DNA of 64,000 nt from Arthrobacter humicola (GTDB lineage Bacteria > Actinomycetota > Actinomycetes > Actinomycetales > Micrococcaceae): contig NZ_JAFKON010000001.1 in assembly GCF_022803015.1 (NCBI RefSeq), positions 682,001 to 746,000 on the forward strand. Reading direction: 5' to 3'. Every line of letters starts with the position of its first letter. The stretch's first letter is position 1. Positions 44,421 to 53,641 of the stretch are shown here, in pieces. Made by a program: the position numbers and the translations under genes. Below the pieces are notes generated by a model, which saw only the letters and a list, made by a program, of their open reading frames with translations, was not told the origin of the DNA and did not search any database.

Positions 44421-44450
44421 CAGAACAAGCCGACACAGAACAATCCGACA
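44421..44450. repeat. Two 15-bp direct repeats
   Basis: CAGAACAAGCCGACA (44421) and CAGAACAATCCGACA (44436) differ by one base and abut the terminator palindrome. Confidence 0.85.
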
Positions 44451-44451
44451 C

Positions 44452-44494
44452 AGCACAGCGGACGACGGCGGAATCCGCCGTCGTCCGCTGTGCT
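44452..44494 (-). terminator. Terminator palindrome downstream of fabG
   Basis: A 21-bp perfect inverted repeat (44452-44472 and 44474-44494) follows the minus-strand fabG stop at 44529 by about 35 bases. Confidence 0.8.
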
Positions 44495-44528
44495 CCGCAG
44501 GTTTCCCGCGTCGTCCTGCTGGTAGGGG

Positions 44529-45320
<792 letters not shown>

Positions 45321-45404
45321 TTAGCGCCCGGTGCGCTTCCGTTTGGGCGGCTCCGCCGATGGTGAGAGAATCGAAGTAAGCCTTGGGAGCGTGATCTGAC
45401 AGCC

Positions 45405-45869
45405 GTGACACTCAAAAACCGACCCGGTGCGCATGTGCCCGGGAGGCCGGACTCCGAGTCCGGCGGTACCGAGGTGCACAGCATCACCGACGCCGCTGCT
45501 GCGCACTCGGACGAGATGCACCAGCGGATGGTGAAGTATGCCATCGCCATGGGCATCCGCATGGTCTGCCTGATCCTGATTTTTGTCGTGGATGGCTGGT
45601 TCAAGCTCCTTCCGATTGCCGGCGCCGTCTTCCTGCCCTGGGTGGCGGTGGTGATCGCCAACGGCAGCGACAAGGCGGAAATCCACAGTGACTCGCTCCT
45701 GGACTATGCTCCGCTCGCAGAGCTGGACGCACCGGACACCGCGGGCCCCGCCGGGCAGGATCCAAACGGGCAGGATCTGAGCGACGGCGCAGACGGTTCA
45801 GGGACGCTGCTGCAGGGTGAGCTGATCGAAGATGAGAACGACGACGACCACGGACGGGCAGCTTCATGA
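45405..45869 (+). CDS. DUF3099 membrane protein
   Basis: A 154-residue protein with a Ser/Gly-rich cytoplasmic N-terminus, two membrane helices (about 45-65 and 67-83) and an acidic C-terminus. The region EVHSITDAAAAHSDEMHQRMVKYAIAMGIR matches the actinobacterial DUF3099 family, function unknown. It starts at GTG 45405. Its stop overlaps the next ATG (ATGA), heading an operon toward SURF1. Confidence 0.83.
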   Translation: MTLKNRPGAHVPGRPDSESGGTEVHSITDAAAAHSDEMHQRMVKYAIAMGIRMVCLILIFVVDGWFKLLPIAGAVFLPWVAVVIANGSDKAEIHSDSLLDYAPLAELDAPDTAGPAGQDPNGQDLSDGADGSGTLLQGELIEDENDDDHGRAAS

Positions 45870-46159
45870 ATCTCTTTGACCTGGCCGGGACCGGTGGGGA
45901 CACGGCCGCGGCCCCGGGCACCGTCTGCTCGCGGAAAGCCTGCCGCGCGGCGGCGGAATGGCAGCTGCTGTGGAACAATCCCAAGATCCACACCCCGGAG
46001 CGGCGCAAGATCTGGCTGGCGTGCGGGGAGCACCGCGCCTGGCTTGAGGACTACCTCCAGACGCGCGGACTGTGGAAAGAGACTGTGGTCCTCGGCGAAG
46101 AGACCGTCCCCCTCCCGGCAGTGACCGCCCCTCTCGACCCGTCAGGCAGGATCGGCTGA
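45866..46159 (+). CDS. Small conserved protein with Cys/His pairs
   Basis: A 97-residue actinobacterial protein. Its Cys and His residues (CSRKAC near 21 and CGEH near 53) could bind a metal as C-x4-C and C-x2-H, but the family is not named. It lies between DUF3099 and SURF1 genes, with a 4-base overlap upstream and zero gap to SURF1. Cytochrome-oxidase assembly is a possible link by position only. Confidence 0.8.
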   Translation: MNLFDLAGTGGDTAAAPGTVCSRKACRAAAEWQLLWNNPKIHTPERRKIWLACGEHRAWLEDYLQTRGLWKETVVLGEETVPLPAVTAPLDPSGRIG

Positions 46160-47038
46160 ATGTACCGCTTTCTCTTCTCCAGTAAATGGCTGGGGTACTT
46201 GTTGCTGGCCGCGATCTTCGCTGCCGGCTGCGTCGGGCTGGGCCGGTGGCAGATGGACCGCCGCGCCGAGACCCTGGCCGAAATCAACCGGGTGGTCTCC
46301 AACTACTCAGCCACCCCCGTGCCGTTCGCCGATGTCCGGGACCAGTTCAGCCGGCTGAATCCGGAGCGGGAGTGGACCCAGGTGGAACTGAAGGGCAGCT
46401 ACGACGCCGCCGGACAGCGCATCGTCCGCAACCGCCCGCTCAACGGCCAGCCAGGCTACGAGGTGGTGGTTCCCTTCAAGCTCCAGTCCGGCGAAACCGT
46501 GGTGATCGACCGTGGCTGGCTGCCCATCGGCAACAGCACCCCGGGACGGCCCGACTCAGTGCCTGCCCCGCCGCAGGGGCCGGTGACGGTGGTTGCCCGC
46601 CTCAAGCCGGCCGAGCCCGAGCTGCAGCGCGGCGCCCCTGACGGACAGCTGGCCTCGATCGACCTCTCCGCCTATTCCGCGCAGCTGGGCTATCCGCTGC
46701 TGACGGGCGCCTACGGACAGCTGGCCTCCGAGTCGCCGTCGGTGCAGGACATGCCGTTCCCGTTCCCCAAGCCGACCACTGATGAAGGCACCCACCTGTC
46801 CTACTCCCTGCAATGGTTCGCGTTCGGCGTGCTGATGTTCGTCGGGTTCGGCTACGCGGCCAGGCAGCAGGCCCGCAACGCCGCGATCGACGCGGAGGAC
46901 GCCGAAGCCGAGGCCGCCGAGGGCGTGTTCCTGCACTCCAGCGGCCCGGTGGCCCGCCGTCGTCCTGCCCCGCGGAAGCGCAAGAACGCGACGGCGGAAG
47001 AAGAGGAAGACGCCATCCTCGACGCCCAGGGGTTCTGA
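46160..47038 (+). CDS. SURF1-family cytochrome oxidase assembly factor
   Basis: A 292-residue protein with an N-terminal membrane helix (about 8-28, LGYLLLAAIFAAGC), a periplasmic-side SURF1 domain with RPLNGQPGYEVVVPFKL and VIDRGWLP, and a second helix (about 215-235). The C-terminal tail is Arg/Lys/Glu-rich. SURF1 helps haem insertion into cytochrome c oxidase. It begins immediately after the preceding stop. Confidence 0.9.
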   Translation: MYRFLFSSKWLGYLLLAAIFAAGCVGLGRWQMDRRAETLAEINRVVSNYSATPVPFADVRDQFSRLNPEREWTQVELKGSYDAAGQRIVRNRPLNGQPGYEVVVPFKLQSGETVVIDRGWLPIGNSTPGRPDSVPAPPQGPVTVVARLKPAEPELQRGAPDGQLASIDLSAYSAQLGYPLLTGAYGQLASESPSVQDMPFPFPKPTTDEGTHLSYSLQWFAFGVLMFVGFGYAARQQARNAAIDAEDAEAEAAEGVFLHSSGPVARRRPAPRKRKNATAEEEEDAILDAQGF

Positions 47039-47041
47039 GCG

Positions 47042-47521
47042 ATGAGCCCTGACGCTTTTCCCGGCCCGGTGGCCAACGTCAAGCGCGCCCTCACCGCCCT
47101 GGGCGCCCAGGACACCGTGACGGTGTTCGATGCGAAGGTGCCGACGGCGGCAGCGGCCGCCGCCGCGCTGGGCTGCGATGTCGCGGCGATCACCAACAGC
47201 CTGGTGTTCGAGCTCGAGGGCACCCCGCTGCTCATCCTGGCAAGCGGCGCGGCCAAGGTGGACGTCCGCAAGGTCGCGGACCGGCTGGGCGCGGGCAAGA
47301 TCCGCCGCGCCTCCCCCGAGTTCGTCCTGGCCCACACCGGCCAGGAGGTCGGCGGCGTCGCCCCGGTAGGCCACCCGGAGAAGATCCGGACCCTGCTGGA
47401 TGAGTCGTTGTCGGCCCACCGCGTGCTCTGGGCGGGGGCAGGGGACCACAACTCGATGTTCTCCATCAGCTACGCGGACCTGCACCGGATCACGGGCGCG
47501 GAAGAGATGCCGGTCCGCTGA
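47042..47521 (+). CDS. YbaK/EbsC-family tRNA deacylase
   Basis: A 159-residue YbaK-like aminoacyl-tRNA editing protein. It shows AAITNSLVFELEGTPLLILASG with the conserved Asn/Ser/Lys region, and GQEVGGVAPVGHP near residue 100. Such proteins hydrolyse mischarged tRNA (often Cys- or Ala-tRNA-Pro). It lies 3 bp after SURF1 and ends the operon; the next gene is convergent. Confidence 0.88.
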   Translation: MSPDAFPGPVANVKRALTALGAQDTVTVFDAKVPTAAAAAAALGCDVAAITNSLVFELEGTPLLILASGAAKVDVRKVADRLGAGKIRRASPEFVLAHTGQEVGGVAPVGHPEKIRTLLDESLSAHRVLWAGAGDHNSMFSISYADLHRITGAEEMPVR

Positions 47522-47546
47522 CCCGGCTGTGGGTCGCTTGGGTGGC

Positions 47547-49145
47547 TTACGCCAGCGTGATGAGGTCCAGGTAGTCTTCGTTCCAGTGGTCCTCGATGCC
47601 GTCGGGAAGCAGGACGACACGCTCCGGGTTGAGCGCCTCGACGGCGCCCTCATCGTGGCTCACGAGGACGACGGCGCCGGTGTAGTTGCTCAGGGCCCCG
47701 AGGATTTCGGCGCGGCTGGCGGGGTCCAGGTTGTTGGTGGGCTCGTCGAGGAGCAGCACGTTCGCGCTCGAGGCCACGATGGTGGCCAGCGCCAGCCGGG
47801 TCTTCTCGCCGCCGGAGAGCACACCGGCGGGCTTGTCGACGTCGTCGCCGGAGAACAGGAACGAGCCCAGGATGTTGCGGACTTCCGCGTCGTTCATGTC
47901 CGGGGCGGAGGAGCGCATGTTCTGCAGGACGCTGCGGTCCACGTCGAGCGTCTCGTGCTCCTGCGCGTAGTAGCCCACCTTCAGGCCGTGGCCCGCAACG
48001 ACTTCGCCGGTGTCCGGCTTGTCGACGCCGGCCAGCATCCGCAACAGCGTGGTCTTGCCCGCGCCGTTGAGGCCCAGGATGACCACCTTGGACCCGCGGT
48101 CAATGGCAAGGTCGACATCGGTGAAGATCTCCAGCGAGCCGTAGGACTTGCTGAGGCCGTCCGCGGTGAGCGGGGTCTTGCCGCAGGGCGACGGGTCCGG
48201 GAAGCGCAGGGCTGCCACCTTGTCGTGCGCGCGCACTGCCTCGAGGCCGCCGAGCAGGCGCTCGGCACGCTTGGCCATATTCTGGGCGGCGACGGCCTTG
48301 GTGGCCTTGGCGCGCATCTTGTTGGCCTGGTCGATGAGGACCTGGGCCTTCTTCTCCGCGTTGGCCCGCTCACGCTTGCGGGCGCGCTCGTCCGTTTCGC
48401 GCTGGTTGAGGTAGCGCTTCCAGTCCATGTTGTAGAAGTCGATCTGGGCGCGGTTGGGATCGAGGAGGAAGACCTTGTTGACGGTCGCTTCGAGCAGTTC
48501 GGTGTCGTGGCTGATGACAATCAGCCCGCCCTGGTGGTTCTTGAGGAACTCACGGAGCCAGGAGATGGAATCGGCGTCGAGGTGGTTGGTGGGCTCATCG
48601 AGGAGCATGGTTTCGGCGTCCGAGTACAGGATGCGCGCAAGCTCCACGCGGCGCCGCTGTCCACCGGACAGGGTCTTGAGCGGCTGGTTCAGCAGCCGGT
48701 CCGGCAGGGCGAGGTTCGAGCAGATTGCTGCCGCCTCGGCTTCGGCGGCATAGCCGCCGGCGGCCAGGAATTCGGATTCCAGCCGGTCATAGCGGTTCAT
48801 CGCCTTGCGCTGGACCGCGGGGTCCTCGCTGGCCATCTCTTCGTGCGCCAGGCGGAGCTTGCCGACGGCAATGTCCAGGCCGCGGACGGACAGGATCCGG
48901 TCCCGCGCGAGCTGCTCCATGTCCGGGGTGCGCGGATCCTGCGGCAGGTAGCCGATTTCGCCGGTGCGGGTTACCTTGCCGGCGGCGGGCAGGCCCTCGC
49001 CCGCGAGCACCCGGGTCAGCGTTGTCTTGCCTGCACCGTTACGGCCGACCAGACCGATCTTGTCTCCCTTGTCGATCCGGAAGCTCACCTGGTCCATGAG
49101 GAGGCGGGCGCCGGCGCGCAGTTCGAGATCCTGGACGGTAATCAA
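47547..49145 (-). CDS. ABC-F family ATPase
   Basis: A 532-residue protein with two ABC cassettes and no membrane part. Cassette 1 has GRNGAGKTT, LSGGQRRRVELARIL and LDEPTNHLD. Cassette 2 has GLNGAGKTTLLR, LSGGEKTRLALA and LDEPTNNLD. The charged linker (about 245-315, with EKKAQVLIDQANKMRAKA) is the ABC-F hallmark that reaches into the ribosomal E/P sites. It could be a translation factor or an antibiotic-protection protein; nothing here decides which. Confidence 0.9.
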   Translation of the reverse strand: MITVQDLELRAGARLLMDQVSFRIDKGDKIGLVGRNGAGKTTLTRVLAGEGLPAAGKVTRTGEIGYLPQDPRTPDMEQLARDRILSVRGLDIAVGKLRLAHEEMASEDPAVQRKAMNRYDRLESEFLAAGGYAAEAEAAAICSNLALPDRLLNQPLKTLSGGQRRRVELARILYSDAETMLLDEPTNHLDADSISWLREFLKNHQGGLIVISHDTELLEATVNKVFLLDPNRAQIDFYNMDWKRYLNQRETDERARKRERANAEKKAQVLIDQANKMRAKATKAVAAQNMAKRAERLLGGLEAVRAHDKVAALRFPDPSPCGKTPLTADGLSKSYGSLEIFTDVDLAIDRGSKVVILGLNGAGKTTLLRMLAGVDKPDTGEVVAGHGLKVGYYAQEHETLDVDRSVLQNMRSSAPDMNDAEVRNILGSFLFSGDDVDKPAGVLSGGEKTRLALATIVASSANVLLLDEPTNNLDPASRAEILGALSNYTGAVVLVSHDEGAVEALNPERVVLLPDGIEDHWNEDYLDLITLA

Positions 49146-49460
49146 TGCAGCTAAGGCCTTTCACAACAGGGAATGCCGCGGCACGACGGGTGGAGTCTGG
49201 GCGGGGCCGGGGCAGGGCGATGCGAGAGCACGGCCTCCACAAGTCTACCGGCACTGCCCCGGCTCCATGACATGGGTACCTGTGGCAGTGGCCGGCCGCC
49301 GTCGCCATGCTGGTCCCGCCTGCTGGCGGTGTTCGTTGGCGGCGTCCTCCAGCTTCCGGGCCGCCGGTTAGTGGGGCGCCTACAAAATACAGCCCCCGCC
49401 GCGACCGTACAGTCGATATCACAATCTATATTTCCGCCGCAGCACCCCGACAGGAACATC
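49146..49460. other. 315-bp divergent intergenic region
   Basis: Between the ABC-F and bioY genes. The part next to bioY (about 49375-49440) is AT-rich for this genome and includes a GATATC dyad, so the bioY promoter is likely there. No ORF, BirA-type box or riboswitch is evident. Confidence 0.5.
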
Positions 49461-50108
49461 ATGACGCAAACCCACCGTCCCGCCGCAGCCAGGACCCCGC
49501 GCCGCCGGGACCGCTGGAATGCCACCGACCTTGGCCTCATCGCCGTCTTCGCCGCCCTTGTGGCCGCTTCTGCCCTGATCGCCGCCATCCCCGTCGGCGG
49601 GCTCGGCGTGCCCATCACGCTGCAGACCCTTGCCGTCATGCTCACGGGGCTGGCGCTGGGCCCGGGCCGGGCCTTCGCCGCCGTCGGCCTCTACCTGCTT
49701 CTGGGCTTCGCGGGCCTGCCGATCTTCAGCGGCGGCCGCAGCGGCCTGGGCGTGCTCGCCGGCCCCTCCGCCGGCTACATCATCGGATTCCTGCTGGCCG
49801 CCACGGCGGTCGGCTGGCTGACCGTCGTCGTGCTCAAGTGGACCGCCAACCGCACCGGCAAGCTGCGCGCCATCCTCCTGTTCGCCGCCGCCATGGTGAG
49901 CAGCATCATCTTCATCCACGGCCTGGGCATCCTGGGCATGATGGTCAACGCCAAGCTGGACTTCTCCAAAGCCTTCCTCGCCGATCTCGCGTTCTACCCG
50001 GGCGACATCATCAAGAACGTCCTGGCCGTCAGCATCGCGTTGGCCCTGCACAAGGCCTTCCCGGACCTGCTGCTGCGCCGCATCCGGACGGTGGACACCC
50101 GCCCGTGA
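49461..50108 (+). CDS. bioY: Biotin transporter substrate-specific component
   Basis: A 215-residue BioY S-component of an ECF transporter, with about six membrane helices. LIAVFAALVAASALIAAIP, PITLQTLAVMLTGL and GFAGLPIFSGGRSGLGVLAGPSAGYIIGF are classic BioY stretches. It captures biotin and works with BioM and BioN, encoded next. The start ATG 49461 follows AGGAA; the frame continues upstream without coding-like sequence. Confidence 0.94.
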   Translation: MTQTHRPAAARTPRRRDRWNATDLGLIAVFAALVAASALIAAIPVGGLGVPITLQTLAVMLTGLALGPGRAFAAVGLYLLLGFAGLPIFSGGRSGLGVLAGPSAGYIIGFLLAATAVGWLTVVVLKWTANRTGKLRAILLFAAAMVSSIIFIHGLGILGMMVNAKLDFSKAFLADLAFYPGDIIKNVLAVSIALALHKAFPDLLLRRIRTVDTRP

Positions 50109-50851
50109 GCATCATCGTCCTGGACCGTGTTTCGGTGCGGGTTCCGGTTGATGGCCGCCCCGCTCCCAAGACGCTGCTCCAGGAGCTTTCGCTCGACCTC
50201 ACGGAACGGCGGATTGGGGTTATCGGGGCCAACGGCTCGGGCAAGTCCACCCTCCTGCGGCTCCTGAACGGGCTCGTGGCACCCAGCGACGGCACCGTGC
50301 GGGTCGACGGTGCCGATACGGTCCGGGCCGTCCGGGAGGTCCGCCGCCGGGTGGGCTTTGTCTTCACCGATCCGCTCTCCCAGCTCGTCATGCCCACCGG
50401 ACGCGAGGATGTGGAACTGTCCCTGCGCCGCTCCATCCGTAACGCCCCTGAGCGCCGGGCCCATGCGGAGTCGGTGCTGGAACGGTTCGGCCTCCTCCCG
50501 CTGGCGGACCAGAGCATCTACGAGCTCTCCGGCGGCGAACGCCAGCTCCTGGCGCTGGCCGCGGTCCTGGCCGTTAATCCGGAGGTGCTGGTCCTGGACG
50601 AGCCGTCCACGCTGCTGGACCTGCGCAACCGCGAACTCCTGCGGCGCACGCTCGCCGGGCTTCGCCAGCAGGTGATCCTGTCCACCCACGACCTCGAGCT
50701 GGCCCTGGACATGGACCGCGTCCTGGTGGTGGATGCCGGGAAGGTGGTGTTCGACGGCGAGCCGGCGGCCGCCGTCGCCCGTTACCGTGCCCTGAGCGCG
50801 GCGGCCCTGGAGCACGCCGTGCCGGAGCAGCCGTGGCGGGAGCAGGCGTGA
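50105..50851 (+). CDS. bioM: ECF transporter ATP-binding component
   Basis: A 248-residue ABC ATPase with GANGSGKSTLLRLLNGL, signature LSGGERQLLALAAVLA, Walker B LVLDEPSTLLD and STHD. It begins at GTG 50105, overlapping the bioY stop by four bases, and powers biotin uptake with BioY and BioN. Confidence 0.93.
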   Translation: MSIIVLDRVSVRVPVDGRPAPKTLLQELSLDLTERRIGVIGANGSGKSTLLRLLNGLVAPSDGTVRVDGADTVRAVREVRRRVGFVFTDPLSQLVMPTGREDVELSLRRSIRNAPERRAHAESVLERFGLLPLADQSIYELSGGERQLLALAAVLAVNPEVLVLDEPSTLLDLRNRELLRRTLAGLRQQVILSTHDLELALDMDRVLVVDAGKVVFDGEPAAAVARYRALSAAALEHAVPEQPWREQA

Positions 50852-51480
50852 GCGGCCACGGCTTCCTGCTGGCGGCGTATGTGCCGGGCTCGTCCCTGGT
50901 CCACCGCGCGCCGCTGTGGCTTAAGTTCCTGCTGGTCGTGGGGTGCGGGATGACGTCGTTCCTGATCGCAGACTGGGCCGTGTCCGCCGCTATGCTGGTG
51001 CTGCTCTGCGGACTGTTCCTGCTCAGCGGGGCCGGCCCGGCCCGGCTGTTCCGCGCGGTGCGTCCGGTCCTTCCGGTGCTCGTGGCGATCGGGCTTTTCC
51101 AGTGGTGGCAGCTGGGCGCACCGACCGCCGCCCGGATCGTGCTCAACGTCCTGGTCTGCGTCGTCGCTGCGTCCATCCTGACCGCCACCACTCCTGTGCA
51201 GGCACTCCTGGACGGCGTGGCGTCGCTTGCGCGGCCGTTCCGGCGCTTCGGTGCGGACCCGGAACGCTTCGCCCTGACCATCGCCATCATGCTCCGCAGC
51301 ATCCCGTTCGTTGCCGGGGCCTACACGGACGTGCGCGACTCGGCCCGGGCGCGCGGACTCGAACGCAACCCGCGGGCCCTGGTGTTGCCCGTCTTCATCA
51401 GCACGGTGGCCTTTGCCCGGCAGACCGGCGAAGCCCTCGCCGCCCGTGGGCTGGGCGAGCCGGAGGACCCGGAGGATTAG
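50848..51480 (+). CDS. bioN: ECF transporter transmembrane component
   Basis: A 210-residue T-component with about five helices and the coupling motif SARARGLERNPRAL in its cytoplasmic loop. GTG 50848 overlaps the bioM stop. It completes the bioYMN operon. Confidence 0.92.
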   Translation: MSGHGFLLAAYVPGSSLVHRAPLWLKFLLVVGCGMTSFLIADWAVSAAMLVLLCGLFLLSGAGPARLFRAVRPVLPVLVAIGLFQWWQLGAPTAARIVLNVLVCVVAASILTATTPVQALLDGVASLARPFRRFGADPERFALTIAIMLRSIPFVAGAYTDVRDSARARGLERNPRALVLPVFISTVAFARQTGEALAARGLGEPEDPED

Positions 51481-51518
51481 CCCAGGTCGGACGGGCCGGG
51501 GCCCCTGTGCAGCTGGTT

Positions 51519-51662
51519 GGTGGACATGCCCTCCCCTAGCCGCGGCCAGTGGACATATGGCCCCAATGCCCACACGCGGGGCCCAAGAATGGACATGTCC
51601 CGCTTAGGTGGCCCGCGGAGTGGCCGCCCTCAGGTTCGGAAAATGGACATGCCCTCCCCTGG
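51519..51662. repeat. Intergenic repeat cluster
   Basis: Contains a 55-bp element (51546-51600) resembling the one at 61806 (42 of 55 bases identical, no gaps), plus two copies of TGGACATGCCCTCCCCT (51521 and 51644). It occupies the gap between convergent bioN and the MFS gene; no gene is seen in it. Confidence 0.85.
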
Positions 51663-51704
51663 CAGTCCGCAGGCCGGCAATTGGCCGCTTCAGACGCCCC
51701 CGAC

Positions 51705-52991
51705 TTAGCGGGCGGCCTCGCGGTTCCTTGTCCTCCCGTAGCCTGTGCGCTTCCTGACGGACACAGTCCGCAGTTGCGCCCGCAGCGTCAAAGTGCTGCT
51801 CCGGCTGACCACGATCACCGAGCACAAGCCGGTGAGCAGCACGATGGAGCCGCCGGCGGCCACCGACCAGCGCGCGCCGAATTCAGTGCCGATCCATCCC
51901 ATCAGGGGCGCCCCGACGGCGGTCCCGCCCTGCAGGACCGCCAGGTACAGCGCCAGCACACGCCCCCGGAACTGCGGTTCCACCGAGAGCTGGATACTCG
52001 TATTGCAGCTGTTCAGGAAGGTCATTGATGCAAGGCCAACCGGAACCAGGACGGCTGCGTAGAGCCAAAACGAAGGGGTCACGCTGCCCACGAGCGTGAA
52101 AAACCCCAGGCCAAGGGCGCCGCCGAGCAGGAAGCGCAGCCGGGGCCGGGACCTGCGGGCTGCCAGCAACGCGCCAGCCAAAGTCCCCACAGCCATGATG
52201 GAGCCCAAGAGCCCGAACTCCCCCGGCCCCATCCCGAATTCTGCGGTGGACATCAGTGCGTTGGTGATGGCGAAATTCATGCCGAATGCTCCCAGGATCC
52301 CGACCATGACAAGTATGAGCAGCAGATCCGGGCGCCGCCATACGTACCCCAAGCCCTCCGCGACCGGATGCTTGCCATTGCCTGCCGGCACCGCCGCGAA
52401 CAACCCGGACGGACGTATGCGCCATAGGGAGACGATGACCGCGGCGAAGCTGGCTGCGTTGAGCAGGAAAACGGGTCCCGTGCCCACCCAGGCAATGAGC
52501 ACACCGGCAATGGCGGGTCCAGTGAGCCGGGCGGTGTTGAACGAGGCGGAGTTGAGCGCCACGGCATTTGAAATGTTGTTCTGCCCCACAAGTTCGGAGA
52601 CGAAGGCCTGGCGCGCAGGTCCGTCTATTGCGCTGGCCACCCCAAGGCAGAGGGCCGCCACATATACCTGCCACAACTGCGCCGAACCGGTCAGGACCAG
52701 GAGCCCGACCAGCAGTCCGCACAGGCCCATGGCCGTCTGCGTCCACTTGAGGATCACGAGTTTGCGGTACCTGTCCGCAAGCACGCCCGCGTACGGGCCA
52801 AGGAGCAGCATCGGAAGGAACTGCAGTCCCGTTGTGATGCCGACGGCGGTACCGGAATGGTCGGTCAATACTGTCAGTACCAGCCAGTCCTGCGCCACCC
52901 TCTGCATCCATGTGCCGATGTTGGATACCAGGGCCCCGCCCGCCCACATCCGGTAGTTGCGGTTCCCCAGGGCCCGGAACATGACACTCAT
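51705..52991 (-). CDS. MFS efflux transporter
   Basis: A 428-residue 12-helix MFS protein of the MFS_3/EntS-like type. It has GPYAGVLADRYRKLV with the conserved loop 2-3 motif, and a long Arg/Lys-rich C-terminus. It is coupled to a MarR regulator gene by an ATGA overlap; together they make a typical repressor-efflux operon. Substrate unknown. Confidence 0.85.
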   Translation of the reverse strand: MSVMFRALGNRNYRMWAGGALVSNIGTWMQRVAQDWLVLTVLTDHSGTAVGITTGLQFLPMLLLGPYAGVLADRYRKLVILKWTQTAMGLCGLLVGLLVLTGSAQLWQVYVAALCLGVASAIDGPARQAFVSELVGQNNISNAVALNSASFNTARLTGPAIAGVLIAWVGTGPVFLLNAASFAAVIVSLWRIRPSGLFAAVPAGNGKHPVAEGLGYVWRRPDLLLILVMVGILGAFGMNFAITNALMSTAEFGMGPGEFGLLGSIMAVGTLAGALLAARRSRPRLRFLLGGALGLGFFTLVGSVTPSFWLYAAVLVPVGLASMTFLNSCNTSIQLSVEPQFRGRVLALYLAVLQGGTAVGAPLMGWIGTEFGARWSVAAGGSIVLLTGLCSVIVVSRSSTLTLRAQLRTVSVRKRTGYGRTRNREAAR

Positions 52992-53443
52992 CTGGCGCTC
53001 AACTCCTGCATGATGCGGGCGGCGCGGCTCAGCGTCAGACGGTCCTCGTCACTCAGAGTCGCGACGCGCTGCGCCAGCCACGCTGTCCGCTGGCTGCGGG
53101 CCTCATTCAGGACGGCCTCACCGGCCGGAGTAATCCAGACGAGCACCTGACGGCCGTCCTCGGGATGGGCTGACCGCGACACGAAGCCCTGATCGGTCAG
53201 CGCGTTGACTATCCGGGTCATCGACGGCGCCTGAACATGCTCCCGCTCGGCCAGCTCGCGAAGGGTTTGGGAGCCGCTGCGAAGATGTGCCAGGACTGTG
53301 TACTGTCCCGGCGTAAGAACGTCACCGCTTGCCTCGATGCGGAGCCGGCGCGACGTGCGCATAACGGCGGTCCGAAGCTCGATCGCCAAAATGTCAGGCC
53401 GGATGCTGTCTCCTGCGTGACGGGAATCGCGGGTGGTGGTCAT
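52988..53443 (-). CDS. MarR-family regulator
   Basis: A 151-residue winged-helix protein. The HTH/wing region has VLTPGQYTVLAHL, LREL-AEREHV and PSMTRIVNALTDQGFVSRSAHPEDGRQ. GGAGG four bases before ATG 53443 fixes the start. The gene is first in an operon with the MFS exporter, and a symmetrical operator lies just upstream. Confidence 0.9.
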   Translation of the reverse strand: MTTTRDSRHAGDSIRPDILAIELRTAVMRTSRRLRIEASGDVLTPGQYTVLAHLRSGSQTLRELAEREHVQAPSMTRIVNALTDQGFVSRSAHPEDGRQVLVWITPAGEAVLNEARSQRTAWLAQRVATLSDEDRLTLSRAARIMQELSAR

Positions 53444-53471
53444 AACGCCTCCAAGACCTGCACGGCAGCAA

Positions 53472-53503
53472 TAGTTAGCTGTGCTAATTAGCATTGCTAA
53501 CTA
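53472..53503. promoter_or_regulatory. MarR operator
   Basis: A 32-bp dyad: TAGTTAGC, two bases, TGCTAATTAGCA, two bases, GCTAACTA. All arms are exact. It lies 29 bp before the MarR start and is AT-rich, so it probably covers the promoter. Confidence 0.85.
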
Positions 53504-53641
53504 CTATTCTACCGGTCCATCCACGAAATTGCATGGCCGCCGGCGAGCAGGCCCAAGGCCGCCCTGACGGCCCATTTCCCTCGTGGTTCAGTGTGCGGCG
53601 GGCAGGCCCGGTGCCGCGCCGGTCCGCACCGTCGCGCTGGG

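Noticed and set aside
49173..49460. Upstream extension of bioY
   Set aside because: No coding-like composition; BioY homology begins near ATG 49461.
51481..51704. Possible small genes such as the short plus-strand frame through 51517-51708
   Set aside because: The sequence is repeat-derived and lacks a ribosome site and conserved pattern.
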